Shown piece by piece: positions 31,045 through 42,989 of a stretch of DNA of 64,000 bases. A program made the translations under genes and the position numbers. Under the pieces are notes generated by a model. The model had not been told where the DNA came from, did no database searches, and was given only the letters and a program-made list of their open reading frames with translations. Origin of the DNA: Spirometra erinaceieuropaei (lineage: Eukaryota; Platyhelminthes; Cestoda; Diphyllobothriidea; Diphyllobothriidae); NCBI GenBank assembly GCA_902702965.1, contig CACRXP010000726.1, positions 97,522 through 161,521 of the forward strand, read 5' to 3'. Numbering within the stretch: the stretch's first letter is position 1; each line of letters starts with the position of its first letter.

Positions 31045-34000
31045 CTGTCAAAAAAGAGAATGCATCGAGGGCGGGAGGGAGTAAGATGCCACCAGGAAGC
31101 GCAAATCGACCAACAACGAGGGCAGAGGACAATGAGTCGGGAAAATATGCACATATCAAATGTGCTCCCAATTAATTATCATTAGCGGTTGGCCGGATAT
31201 CTGGTGGTCTTTGACGCAACAAATGGGTGTGGCAATCCGGTCATCCTAAACGCGCGCAGCCATGACTTGCGAGTGCATTTGCTTATAGTAAGGCCGACTT
31301 GCGCAGCATCCGCCTCACAGCTTCCTCCCACATGCGCTGTGATTCGATGGCGAGACAAAGTCAAGGCAACCACTGGATGTACGCGAAATAGTTAACAGAT
31401 CTAAGCATTCCGACCACATGCGCCACACACGCACACAGTCCCCGGCTGCACGTAGCCAAGGTCTCATCAACCTTAGATCTCACCCAAATGAGATCTGCCA
31501 CCAAGGCTGCATCAGGGTGGAGCCATTGCAGCCTGACCCTCAACCCTAAACAGCACCGAGTCATGTCGTCGATTGGCAACCTTTCAAGCTACAACTGTTA
31601 GCGCGGCATGATAAAGCATCACGTGAAGACGGTCCAAAATAGGACTCACCTTGTGCTCAATTTGCAAACCAAACTGCCCGGTCATCTGGTTGATGAGTGC
31701 ACCCTTGCAACTAGAATACAGCATCCGCTCCTTGATTGAAGACTGGTAACCGGCAATGGCGTGAATAAAGACTGGGAAGAAAAGCAAAACAGCAGGGGTG
31801 AAAAAAGGTCGTAAAGTAATGCATCCGGGAAATCTGACAGGGGTAGTGGCCCTGAAATACCGTTCCAAGCATACACAACTGTGTGTGGGTGGCTGCGCAT
31901 GATGCGAAGGATATTTTAACGAGATGAGACCTGGAAGCCAGAATGCAATAAGAAAACGTGAGAGTACTGCTATGGCTTTTAGCGCCACGAATTGCGCGTA
32001 TGTCACCTTCGAAAATTTAACCGTCTTTCCAAATCAGATAATGTTAACTGGAGGATATGAATAATTCATATTGACCCAACTGTGAAAAACTCGGCGCCTC
32101 GGTGGGATTCGAACCCACGCAGTAAGGGGAAGGCTTTAGTACAGCCAACGCTCTAAGCACTCGAGCTGCGAGGCCCCGCCGGACGACGCGAGTTTAATCC
32201 AGACGTTGCAGTAGGTTGGGAGGGTAACTTGACCCAAATGTGATTAAGCTCGCGTCGTCCGACGGGGCCTCGTAGCTCAAGTGGTTGGATCGTTGGCTGT
32301 ACTAAAGCCTTCTCCTTACTGCGTGGGTTCGAATCCCACCGAGGCGCCGAGTGTTTCACAGTTGGGTCAATATGAATTATTCAAAATCTGCCAAAACATC
32401 TAGGAGGATATGAAGTAGGTAATAAGGTAGCGCATTTGGAAAGTGTATACCATTTACGGCTGGACTATTAAAACGTCTGTTAAAATGAGCCATCAACGAA
32501 TTGAGGGAACTAACGGTAACTGCGAAGCAAACCATGCCTTACACTCAAACTAATATGGGAAATGCGATTGCATCATCTAACGCAAAGGCATCGCTATCTC
32601 ATATAGGAGACTAAAACCCGATGATAACAAGTTTCGGTTGTAATACCGGTTTTGCACTACCGAAGACATTAACCTGTGTCCAAAATGCACAAGATACTAC
32701 CCCCATCATTTAAAAAATTGGAGAACCTTGAAATCGAGAAAGCATGAGTTGGCCTTAATTTCCCAAGTATTTAGGTAATGATGTTCTTTTTAGGTCTCCG
32801 TAACAACAAGTGAGGACACAGAATGCAGGAAAAAAACCAGGAGAAGAAGGCCAGTGCTGGTCCCCTCTCTGGACAACTGTCGCAAGGAAGGCAGGAAAGG
32901 ACGTACACACAGTTGACAGCTGCTGACCCTGATGAGTGTGGTCAAAGCGGTAGAGATGGTAGGAGCCGCTGTTGGCAGGAGTGACTGAGGCGATGGCCTC
33001 AGGTGTCATTTTTTCACAGGCCTGAGACACGTTGATACACTCCTTGGGGACGTCAATTTGCTGGAGGTGGAGAGGAAAAAAAGAGCAGAAGTGAACAGAT
33101 TTGGTCGGTATTTGGGGTGGTTCCTCCTGGCCGGGCGTCCAAAAGGGGCTCGCGTTTGAGAAAAATTCTCCCATCTAGAAGAAGCCCGGCCCATCGAGGT
33201 GTTTCGGAAAGTCAGGCGAAAAAGTGGATTTTTGTGTGTGCAATTATTCTATTGCGTAGCAAACGGCCTGAATGGAAGTCTGGAGAGTTCTCGAGATTTC
33301 GACAGACGTCTACATAGTCCCTCGGGTGATTTTAAATTCCCTAACTGAATGCCGACGGTGCATCGCCAATTTTGAAGTGTACACCTCTTGGCCGCCATTC
33401 TTCAAGACTACATGTATTGCACTATTTGCAGTATGTATTCTACTGTGCGGTGCTTTATGAGTTCTCCCAAAAATGCGAGTCTGTGCACAAACCGTTTATA
33501 AAAGAGACCATGTGCTTGTGCACATGTGCCCGTCAATTTGAGCTGGCGGAAGACCAGCGGGGCGTCAGAAACCGGTATTCCACCCTTATTTTCCCGCTGT
33601 GTTTCAAACGGCACGGTTGTTTAACTAGCTTACTGTCTGTCTTTATGAAAATATGTCCGATTAGTACAAAAGTTCATTCCGTCCTTATCACACATCAAAG
33701 AGAATGGGACATAGGCATGTACAGACTTGAGCGTGAATGGGTGCACGCCAATTCCTTGGCTTCTCGAAGCAAACGAGCTTCGATTGGGTGAGAGAGAGAG
33801 AGAGATAACAAATAGGCAACCACCCGCCAAGCCAAACTCAATCAAGTTAAAACAGCAGAGGAGAGGGACGATAGAAAACAGCGGTAGATTGATACAGCAG
33901 TGGTTGGAGTTTATTTTGCGGTAAGGCCGACCTATGTGTCCCCCTAAACAGGGCATGGGAATAGAAACGCCCCGTCAAGGTAATAAAGGTGAACCTGCGC

Positions 34001-37000
34001 ATAATTCCGACCGCAAAGGGCAAAATATCCCCGTGCTCCAACACCAACAATAACCCTAGTATAAGACTAAACCGTTGCCCTAACTCTACCATAAACTTTG
34101 ACTCCATAGTTAACTGTAGCCCCCACCTTAAGTCTAAACTTGATCCTGACTTACCGTCAACTTTAAATTCGGTCCAAAACCCTATCTTTAACCTCACCCT
34201 AATCCTAATTCACTAAAAGTTGGCTCGAAGCTACCCCCGTATCACAGGCGATTCCATTTCCCATGACCTGTTTAGGGGGCCATATAAGTCGGTCCCACTT
34301 ACTTTGCCTTCATGCAGTCAATCACAACCCTGACTGCCAGCTGGAAGCAGAAAAACAAACATGCGTTCACACACTGCATAGATGGTCCTCCATAGACGGG
34401 GTCTAGCAGATAGGCCATGGGCCATGTCGCCCGTTTGAGGCCGGGTTGCCTCAAAAAGGCAGTGGAACGGTGGTGCGTTTAGCATGCTTAAATACATATC
34501 TCGTCCGCAGGGATATAGAATGTCAGGTGGTGAGGCACTGATGAACTTCGGGTCAGACGTGGTTATGTAGCCGCACCTGAGGTAAACAAAAACCCAGCCA
34601 CCTGTAATACGGGACTGGTGGTAAGAGGGGTTTTTACAGGTGGGGCCGGTGAACGCACAGGCGACGAGGTCAAGTAATTGTATGCAAAATAAAACCTATT
34701 GGGAATGCGCGGTTGTACATTGGGTGGTTGTGGAATGGTTGCCCTAACTCTAACCCCCTAACCACAACCCCGACCCCCTAACCCTTAACCACAACCCTAA
34801 ACCCTAGCCCTGAAACATCCAACGCGAAATTTGGGAGACGACAGGCCGAAAGTCAAGGACCGCCGGCATTGGGCCAAAAAAGGTAGACAAGGCAACAAAG
34901 AAACAAGGCTGCCAACAGAACATACACCGCAACGCACAGCAACACCATGCCAATGTAATCATACCAACTCAAAATAATTAAATAGGTCAACTGTATTGTG
35001 TCCACCAAGTGCGGCTACATAAGCACATCTTGCCGAACTTTCGGTTCGATGAGGCGCTTATGACCCATTTGCGCCATGTGCGAGCGCATGTTTGTGTTTC
35101 TGCTTCCGGCTGGTGATCAGGGTTATAGTTAGCCGAAGGCAGAAAAGAGCAAAATTATATTGTATTAATCCACCCCACATTCTCCAAATTTTCAAAGAAT
35201 TTTACGGTGTGAGAGACTCAAGGACGCGGTCCAACTAAGTGGGGTTCCAACCGCGCATNNNNNNNNNNNNNNNNNNNNNNNNNNNNNNNNNNNNNNNNNN
35301 NNNNNNNNNNNNNNNNNNNNNNNNNNNNNNNNNNNNNNNNNNNNNNNNNNNNNNNNNNNNNNNNNNNNNNNNNNNNNNNNNNNNNNNNNNNNNNNNNNNN
35401 NNNNNNNNNNNNNNNNNNNNNNNNNNNNNNNNNNNNNNNNNNNNNNNNNNNNNNNNNNNNNNNNNNNNNNNNNNNNNNNNNNNNNNNNNNNNNNGGATGC
35501 AGCCCAAACTGTGTAAATCGACAGTTGAATCTAACTGCCCATGTCACTAAGGGGGCCGTCAGGTGAAGACCAGAGTTCACTCAGCTGTCGCGTGGACTTT
35601 GATGCATTTTCCACCGTCTTGACTTGGTCTCCAGAGAAGTACCGAATTTCTGCATTCAGATCCTCAGCTAGGTTGGGCGACTAGTCGGAAACCATTTTGG
35701 GGGTGAATGAAGAGGACTATTCGGGAGCGTGTGAATGACTGCATGGGACTCAGGCGTTGTGGGTCTCGGAAACACGCACGGATCTGACAGCAAACATCCA
35801 CCATCTGTGAGACAATGAGCTGTAAAGAGTGGAAATAGTCTGACTGGCAGTATGAGCATCGTCTGAAAGTATGCTTGTAACGATGCTAAAGCACATTGAT
35901 GGCAAGAAGACGGTTCCTGACAGCCATGTCTAGCAGTCTTTCACCATGGCTGCATCGAGAACCAGGTCAACAGCGGTTTTATGAAGAGCCCTATGGCTCT
36001 GCTCAGTTAGTCTGGTCAACTGCAGTAACCAGTATTTCACACCGAGGAAGTCTGTCGATCACTTCTGTCAGCAGCGGGGTTCCCTTGTTGTGCTGATTGG
36101 CAAACGATAATGGTTCGTAAAAAGAAAGGGCACAATTGTCACTGGAATTCCTTTTCAGTAGTATGTACGCAAGCTGGTCCTTCAGCGATATCCAAACAAA
36201 CAATGGTTGCTTCGTCAGTTCCAGGGAGGGTCGAAAGAGTCAAAGTGGTAGGGTGAGGCAGAGATTGACCCATGGAATCTTTATTGCACATGGGCCTAGG
36301 TCTGTGGTTTGAATTTCGAAATGGCATCAGGTATCCACGCTGTACCGGTGAGAACTACGCATAACCAGAATTTGAGTACCAGGGCCGATTAACATTTGAA
36401 AATTCAGGCATCCAATTTTTCAAAGCATCGTAATGGCCGTCGTACTTTTGTTTTATATAGTTATAGACGAAAAAGGGTATTGACTGCTGTTTCGCATAGT
36501 TGGTTTCTCCATGATAATTACTGTGTTCCGTCGATGAGACTCGGTATGCAGACATAAATTATTAACCTCAAAGTATGCACTGTATGCACTACGTGGAAAA
36601 GGGGTGATGTGAGTGCATATCGGTTTTCATCCACGGAACACCGGCATATTTTATATAAATTGGTTCACATGGTCTTAATTTATTTTTATGTAAGGATTTT
36701 TCAAGTTTATTAGCGTTGGAAATTTCGCTACTTTTGGATAGCCTTGCATAAGATACGGCAGGACGATGTTTAACGCAGCCGTATGTTTACGGCTTTACTG
36801 TACGAAGTCGCAAGTAGGCACTTCCTGTCGCACGGCGGTGGGGGCCAGACATTTGAACCCCTGAAGAATGGGCGGTCGTGACTTTTTTCCAAGGCAGTTC
36901 AGTCTACTTGCCAACAGCGACAGATCAATTCCGCATGTTTGAGTTTTTAAATTTTGAATATTCTTTCATAAGAATTTTAGCGTCTTCTGTAAAGACCCCT

Positions 37001-40000
37001 TAACAATTATGACCAATTCGGACGACGAGACAACATCGACACCAACTGAAAAAAGACTACGTAGGTTTAACATCTGTCCAAATTTGGTCATCTACTACAG
37101 AATGAAGAATACATGCACATACTATTTTAAGAGCATTACCTGAAAGTTTGGAGTCAAAGAGCAAAGGAGAACAGAGCATTTTAAATGTAGACTGAATGGA
37201 AGGCTATGGTAGAAAATCAGCAACAATAATATATAGAAGATGTGTGTGTTTCTTTACGCAACCGGCTTAACAAGCATGTCCCAAATTACAAGGCCCAAAA
37301 ACATCTCATTCGTTTAAATTTAAAATTTCAACTTTTAGACTTAAGAGCTCAAATTAAGTCAGATTTCGGCAACTACTGACCAACACGAGCCCGGCAGACG
37401 GTTTACAAACTGCGGCCCAATGCGCATTTTCGGGAACTGTCACAATCATGCCATAGAAAAGACTACCGCATGTACGGAAACCTCAAAGGATATCGCGGAC
37501 AATGTGATAAAGCATGATATTAATCCGCCCCAGAAGAGCAATAAGCAGACGCTCATCGGCCCCGCAATGAGACGAGGAGAAGCGGGCGATTAATTATAAG
37601 ACTCGGAGCGTTCACATGCAACTGAGGTCACACCAAAAGAAGAATTTAAATCAAAACGGACTGATGACTGAAAAGGGAGCAACAGAAAGCGGACGACTTC
37701 GGAGTATTCGAAGAACAGAACTTCCTAGGGTGGAAAAGTAGAGCTCGTCTGAGCAATCGACAGAAACCTCCAGCGCCCGCGTAGACACAGACGCGGCAAA
37801 TGCGAATATCCTCCTTCTGGACATAAAAGACAGGAACAGTATTGCCACAAACACGATGCCATTAGCCCAAGAAAAGGTTCCTAAAGTGGATGGCAACCAG
37901 AATGTCGTCATGAATGGTTCGTCATGAACTGCCAAGTCACCAACATCACGCAACAAAGACAGGCCGCTCCGAGAACAGTGCCTAGTAATATAGGAACTTC
38001 AGGAGCCACACGCAGACACACCTGAAGGACGCGTATAAGCTGATCTCGGCTTGTTACAAGGTCTTCTAAATACAATGCTTCAACCCAACGACGAAGTTTC
38101 AGTGTTAAAAGCCTTCAGACTTGGAAAGCGCACAACTGAATCCGCTACCCCACCGCATCCTAGGTCCCTCAAAATTATTCTGAGTTGCAAAAGGCATGTT
38201 GATTTCATCCTCTCAAGACGTTTTATGTTAAAATATTTCCATCAAGGAGTTTTTTCGGCCGGATTACACCGTCGGAGCGGCTAAAAACGCCGATAAAGGA
38301 GTGGCGAACAAAGCCTGGTTATATACAACAACTGCATAATCGAGCGGCCCTCCCGGTTTATATGGACACGGCCCGTGCGTAGGTCGCCAGAGCTGAGCCC
38401 AATGACAAAGGCGGCGACACAGCCAGCTCACCAAAGGCAAAAAAGCTAAAATGCTTACATTCCAATGCGCAAAGACTGCTACCTAAAGTAGATGAGCTTA
38501 AGATCTACGTTAAACAAATCTTACCCAATATAATATCCATAACTGAAACGCGGCTGTCCGCGAACGTAGACGATCGTGAAGTCGCTCTCTCCGGTTCGCA
38601 CTTGCTCAGAAAGGATACAATGGAACGTCAAGATGGGAGTGTGCTCACATATGTCAGTTATGATCTGCTTTTGTCAGAAAAGAGGGGGCAGCTCGTACGC
38701 ACAAGTGAAACAATTCGACTCACACTCAAAACGCCGGGGTCACAAGCTATCGAGATCCTGACGGTCTACCGCCCACCGAGGAACGACCCGCAATCAGACA
38801 GAAGTCTAATAGAGGAATTAGAAGCGACCAAATTTCATGATTATGGATGACTTTAACGCTCGGAATATTGACTGGAATCTGACTTCTGCCCCAGTCTCAG
38901 AATTTAACTTTGATCGCCGCCTCTTACAAACAGTGCAAAGATCGCATCTCACACAACACGTCTTATCTCCAACTAGAATACGTGAAGGGCAACTAGCTAA
39001 CTGATCAGACCTTGTATTGGCAAAGGCACCTGAAAGCGTTGATGTCGTAAACTGTCCTCCCCCCCCCCCCCCTAGGAAAAAGCGACCATGTAGTCCTACA
39101 GTGGGAGTATTCCCTCTTCTCTGTACCTGAGCAAAGCATCGTGATTAGACGCAACATATGGCGTGGTGGCTTCAACCAAATGCGTCTCGAAATGCGTCGT
39201 AGAGACTGAAAAGCAGCATTCACGGGTTGTGCTCCCAAGGACTGGTTAGAACTTAAGGCCGTATTGAATGAAATTACCACCAGATACTGTCCTGTATCTA
39301 AAAAGAAAATCACCAACAGGCCCGATTGCTAAAGGGTACACTAAAAGTTGAAGTAAGCCGTAAGCAAAAGCTGTGGAAAGCTTATCTCAGGGATAAGACA
39401 ATCGAATCAAGGAATAGGTACAAGGCTCAGCGGAATAGGGTAAAGTGCCTTGTTTACAAAGCCCGCCAAGACTTCGAGGGTAACCTTTTAAACTATGCAG
39501 GGGAAAACCCAAGGCTTTTCTTCAACCACATAAGACAAAGTACTCGCAACAGGGATCCCATCTCTGTGTTAAAAACGCAGGATGTCGTCGAAATTTGTAA
39601 GGACGACGAAAAGACTGAGCATCTATCCAAATTCTTTCAGTCGGTTTTTACGAGGAAAGTCGCTGTACCCACTGATAACTAAAATGTGGATGAGGTTCCG
39701 AAAAGTAATTCAGTGGTTCTCACAAAAGCTATTGTCCAACAAGCGACATCGTCAGACCCTGATGAAATACCAGCCAAGTTGTTGAAGGTGTTAGCCACAG
39801 AATTGGCAGAACCTCTATGTATTCTCCTCCAAACCTCGCTTGATGCAGGCAAAGTTATGGAGCGAATAAGCAAACGCGAACTGATGCAGTTTTTAGAGCA
39901 GCATCATCTTCTGTCAGATATGCAGCATGGATTCCACAGAGTAAGGTCCCGCTTGACCAATTTACTCAACTGTTTATGAACCCGACCGATTTATTGAGGA

Positions 40001-42525
40001 AACGTGGTGCGTGTAGCCTACATAGACTTCAAGAATGCCTTCGACAGTGTGCCACTGTCTCCTATACAAGCTCAGCTACAAAGGGGTAAGAGGTAAGATT
40101 TTTGAAGTGGATTGAAAACTTTTTGGTCGGTCGGTCTCAGACTGTCTGTCTTGGTGGCCAGCAATCGACAGAGGTACGGTTACCAGCGGAGTACCTCAGG
40201 GCTCCGTTCTCGGCCCTATCCTCTTCCTCATCTATATCGATGACTGCATCCATGGGTTGGACTGCGGCATTGCAATGTTTGCTGATGATATAAGGCTTTG
40301 GACCGTCATTCGCAAAGAGGACGATGAAGCAAATCTACAGGTAAACTTAAACCGACTCGAACAATGGTCAGGCCACTGGCTCCTCCCATTTAATGTTACC
40401 AAATGCAACATTCTGAGAATTAACACAACAAGATCTGCGCACCGAAAGATGTACTATCTAAATCACACACCACTGCCAGTGATAGAGATTCAGAAGGACC
40501 TACGTGTGTGGACAAAATCTTCACTAAAGCCATCATTCCACTTCTTGAAAGCAGCGAAATCCGCAATGTCCAGCTTATATCTCATCAAGCGGGCATTTGT
40601 GAAGTTCGACGAAGAGTGCTTTAGCAAGGCCTTCGGGATGTTTGTGCGCCCACAGTTAGACACCCTGGACACCCTGGTCTGTCAAAGATCGTACCACCCA
40701 ACGACGGGCCACCAAGCTTGTCAGAGGCCATAAAAACCTGCCTTACGGAACTAGACCGTCCAATCTTGACCTCTTTCCCTGGACTACAGACAACTACGTA
40801 GCGACTTAATTCAAACGTTTCGAATGCTGCGGGGTCAGGATTGCTGCCTCGCATCCGGCGACTTCTTTGAGCTGGCCACCACCACTAGCTTGAGTGGACA
40901 TCTTCTGAAACTACATGTGACAGGCGCGAGACTGAACGCAAGGAGGCCTTTCTTCAGGCACAGAGTGGGAAAAGCATGGAATTCCCTGCCTGTGGACGCC
41001 GTCATGTCCTCATCCGTGGACACATTTAAGAGGAAGCTTGACCAGTACAGGGATATGTACCTCCACGGCATCAGAAACTAACAAATTTCCCCTTGTGCCA
41101 CCCCCCCCCCCCCAAAGTTTTACGCCCCAAAGCATGCTTATGACTCAGTTATCTCCTGACCGAAGCATATACCTTTGCTTCGTTACTATTTGGTCCATTC
41201 AGTACCGCGTACTGGTTATTGTACAATTTTGACATAGAAAGCATTCACAGACAAAGCTACACCAGTAACCAATGTTTGTTGTATGTAATTAGTTACCTAA
41301 TTTTCTTTGACACTTGCCTTACACATTGTTTTTTATGGCGTTGTTGTAACCAAAAGGGAGTTCAAAGACGCTCGCCTACCTTTCCCTTAGTAAATCTGAT
41401 CCGCTTTGATCTCCTTACGCAGATTATCCATAACACACTTTGAAAGTAAACTGGGATGAAAAAAGAGAAACGTGTCTAGATGGAGGGGCGTGACGTGGGA
41501 GAGCATGGAAGTGTCAAACTCGAAAACAGGAGAGGAGACGAGACCTAGGTATTACTGTCGCCTAACTACCTGCTTAAGGAGGCAAATTGGTTATTGGGGT
41601 CTGAGTTGGAAGTTAATTATGGCCTTTTACTAGAAAACGCTCAGACTGTGCTATAAAATGATGTTCGTTTTGTGCAACAGGCAGGTTAAAATGAAGACGG
41701 GTTCCTGAAAAAAGATGTCCGAGTAAGTTTGGAAAGTGGTAAGAGCATGATTATAAGGGAGACTACTTACGAACTGAAGGTACATCAGCTTTCTTTGGGC
41801 GAATTTTCTAACCGCAGAGGATGCTTCTGGAGTCAGAGGAAATGCGATGCCACCAAAGCTACTGTGTGCATCAGCGAATGAACTGTGTGTTGTCTGAAAC
41901 GAAAGCAGTTACAAGGTGATGTAGGTCATTTACGGTGGCCTCGCTGTTCAACATATATTCGGCTTCCATTGCAGTAAGCGGTGCGGGGGCAGTCTTCGAT
42001 GCTTGATGCTTTTTGTATCCATCCAAACTCATGTCAGACTGGCAGATTAAAATAAAAACCCCGAAAAATTACCGCATCGTGACAAACTATGTCGTCTGCC
42101 AAAAGGTCATCTCCAAACTGTCGACGTAGAGTAGCTCTTGTAGAAGAATAAAGAGTTTTTTGGCGAACCTGTAATTTAATGACTTATTGTTGTTAGAAAA
42201 AAATTACGTCAGCTGACTCGGGCATCCAGGTCAAGAGAAGCCACTCGTAAGCATCGCGCTTCTTGGAATCAAGTCTATATAGGACGTACGAGGCCAAATG
42301 GGCATCCTGTAGCGGTTTGATGTTGGCATCAAAGTCATCTTCCCAGCTACCGCATGCTTTGACAGACTTGATCAGGCAAATTTCCTCATTAACTATGCGC
42401 ATACAAAGCATGCGAACCCTGCCCTTTTTGGCCTTAGCAAACTGCTCGATGAGCTCGGAATTAGCTGTAATAAAAGGTAGTTAATTAAAAAATCAAGACA
42501 AACCCGAAATCCCGCTATGTCCCAT
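30907..42525 (-). CDS. TWF: Twinfilin, complete, eight coding exons
   Basis: Eight exons join in phase to 1017 nt, 338 residues plus stop, close to the usual 350. Twinfilin is an actin-monomer and capping-protein binding protein with two ADF-homology domains, acting in cytoplasmic actin turnover. Residues 1-125 form ADF-H 1 (MGHSGI, ANSELIEQFAKAKKG, SWEDDFDANIKPL, YVLYRLDSKKRDAYEW, VRQKTLYSSTRATLRRQFG). Residues 126-160 are the linker (SLDGYKKHQASKTAPAPLTA). Residues 161-292 form ADF-H 2 (FGGIAFPLTPEASSAVRKFA, YHLYRFDHTHQG, SSIKERMLYSSCKGALI). The tail ends RPRGPGGRGPRRLIT, the conserved basic capping-protein/phosphoinositide-binding end. Introns are 39, 39, 34, 40, 8710, 1135 and 605 nt. The 8.7-kb intron holds CR1 copy B, two small inverted-repeat elements and an assembly gap. 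No damage is visible. Confidence 0.95.
31650..31771 (-). CDS. TWF: Twinfilin exon 7
   Basis: 122 nt after acceptor ttcttcccag, encoding FIHAIAGYQSSIKERMLYSS, CKGALINQMTGQFGLQIEHK. This is the most conserved part of ADF-H 2. Donor is CACAAG|gtgagt. Confidence 0.93.
32093..32178 (-). ncRNA. tRNA-like unit, left arm (SINE head or pseudo-tRNA)
   Basis: The minus strand starts GGGGCCTCGCAGCTC; the D arm pairs well (GCTC...GAGC), the T arm is perfect (GTGGG TTCGAAT CCCAC), and the acceptor pairs GCCTCG/CGAGGC. The anticodon arm is irregular (4 bp, GGCT/AGCC) and the variable region is long, so it is probably not a working tRNA. A and B boxes look usable by RNA polymerase III. Confidence 0.6.
32264..32348 (+). 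ncRNA. tRNA-like unit, right arm
   Basis: Plus-strand counterpart of the left unit, with the same T arm and acceptor. Its D arm is damaged (GCTCAAGTGGTTGGATCG lacks good pairing). B box GGGTTCGAATCCC is intact. It is probably a SINE head or a pseudo-tRNA. Confidence 0.55.
32907..33060 (-). CDS. TWF: Twinfilin exon 6
   Basis: 154 nt after acceptor ccacctccag. It encodes QIDVPKECINVSQACEKMTP and SGSYHLYRFDHTHQGQQLS. Donor ACTGTGT|gtacgt was chosen among several nearby GTs because only it gives the phase needed by exon 7. Confidence 0.85.
33925..34296. mobile_element. Small inverted-repeat element 1 (MITE-like) with telomere-like core
   Basis: 372 bp with terminal inverted repeats of about 40 bp: GGCCGACCTATGTGTCCCCC left, and on the opposite strand GGGACCGACTTATATGGCCC right, both continuing CTAAACAGG(G/T)CATGGGAA. 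The interior (34040-34215) is a degenerate CCCTAA-like array. No coding capacity. No clear target duplication. Confidence 0.7.
34561..35024. mobile_element. Small inverted-repeat element 2 (MITE-like) with telomere-like core
   Basis: About 464 bp, ends TTATGTAGCCGCACCTGAGG and (opposite strand) TTATGTAGCCGCACTTGGTG. The core at 34741-34815 is a degenerate CCCTAACC array. The ends differ from element 1, but the core motif GCCCTAACTCTA is shared. The target duplication is unclear. Confidence 0.6.
35259..35494. other. Assembly gap (236 N) in twinfilin intron 5
   Basis: Run of N. Flanking sequence is not recognisably repetitive on either side. Confidence 0.95.
35495..37999. other. Unassigned part of twinfilin intron 5
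   Basis: No gene or repeat could be supported. The right part may hold the 5' portion of CR1 copy B (its first coding region), but I cannot recognise it before about 38050. Confidence 0.4.
38051..41395 (+). mobile_element. CR1-like LINE copy B, nearly full second ORF, in twinfilin intron 5
   Basis: Begins with the end of ORF1 (VSVLKAFRLGKRTTESATPP, SLKIILSCKRHVDFILSRRF). ORF2 opens near 38450: LHSNAQRLLPKVDELKIYVK, ISITETRLS, DGSVLTYVSYDLLLSEKRGQ (endonuclease; its GDFN is mutated), the Arg/Lys-rich linker, RT (SDPDEIPAKLLKVLATELAE, IAMFADDIRLW, FNVTKCNILRI), and C terminus (LRGQDCCLASGDFFELATTT, VGKAWNSLPVDAVMSSSVDT, FKRKLDQY). The 3' UTR to about 41395 includes a 15-nt C run and a tail shared with copy A. 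Many stops and shifts; inactive. Confidence 0.9.
41771..41893 (-). CDS. TWF: Twinfilin exon 5
   Basis: 123 nt, 41 codons, start of ADF-H 2: FGGIAFPLTPEASSAVRKFA and RKLMYLQF. Donor is CAGTTC|gtaagt. The next intron is 8710 nt. Confidence 0.92.
41934..42038 (-). CDS. TWF: Twinfilin exon 4
   Basis: 105 nt, 35 codons, the interdomain linker SDMSLDGYKKHQASK...NSEAT. The GYKK and APAPLTA motifs match the family linker. Donor is GCCACC|gtaaat, followed by a 40-nt intron. Confidence 0.9.
42073..42168 (-). CDS. TWF: Twinfilin exon 3
   Basis: 96 nt, VRQKTLYSSTRATLRRQFG to CHDA: the actin-binding long helix of ADF-H 1. Flanking introns are 39 and 34 nt. Confidence 0.92.
42208..42464 (-). CDS. TWF: Twinfilin exon 2
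   Basis: 257 nt after acceptor ttattacag. It carries most of the first ADF-homology domain, residues 8-93, ending LTWMPESAD. Donor is GCTGAC|gtaatt. Confidence 0.92.
42504..42525 (-). CDS. TWF: Twinfilin exon 1 (22 nt)
   Basis: It encodes MGHSGIS plus one base; donor is TTCGG|gtttgt. The G joins CT of exon 2 to make Ala, giving MGHSGISANSELIEQF, which aligns with the family start. A 39-nt intron follows. Confidence 0.85.
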
Positions 42526-42985
42526 ATGTCAAAAACGGGTAGTGAGACGAAACAACCCGGGAACTTAAGAATATAACTGCTCAACGCAGTGACCACTTTC
42601 TGTGCTGAGAGAAACGAGTTTTAACAAAGCCATCTGAGAAGGAGGCTACACGATCGCTGGAAAAAGAACTATATAAGCCTGAATTTTTAAATTTTCGGTG
42701 TAATCCTTCGTTAGAGACAATGCCAGATAAGGGTGACTAATTGCCCGGGCATTGCAGTATTTATAGAATGCAGTTGCGGGGTCGCTACGTGCATATCAAC
42801 AATTGGCATCCCCATGTCTCGACTGGCCAGGCGTTGACTCGCGCAGTTGCCATGCTGTTACCCTGCCATTGCTTTGTGCCTGTGTGCCGATCAAGATTAT
42901 CTGCTCCCACGCTCATACCGCGCAGTCGATTTGCCGACTGCCGGATTTTGTCATCCGTGTGTACTCCTAGGCAGTTGGACTCGCA
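42526..42985. other. Twinfilin upstream region
   Basis: 5' flank of the twinfilin start codon, so promoter/5' UTR is expected here. A TATA-like string TATAAATACTGCA is present on the minus strand near 42760, but the same string occurs inside the Penelope element, so it may be repeat-derived. Nothing else recognised. Confidence 0.35.
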
Positions 42986-42989
42986 GGCA

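Larger units (their letters stand above)
32059..32382. repeat. Long palindrome of tRNA-like sequence in twinfilin intron 6
   Basis: Two arms of about 140 bp (32059-32198 and 32242-32382) are inverted copies, over 90% identical, around a 43-nt loop. Both arms start GAATAATTCATATTGACCCA and each holds a tRNA-like unit. As RNA it could fold into one long hairpin within the intron. Confidence 0.93.

Noticed and set aside
32153..32359. 68-codon minus-strand open frame over the palindrome
   Set aside because: It is a translation of the tRNA-like repeat and its loop, not a gene.
34741..34815. True telomere end
   Set aside because: The CCCTAA-like array is short, degenerate and enclosed by inverted repeats inside a gene intron, so it is interstitial.
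39058..39072. Poly-C runs here and at 41100-41115
   Set aside because: Homopolymer expansions in CR1 copy B, possibly with sequencing-length error; no function supported.
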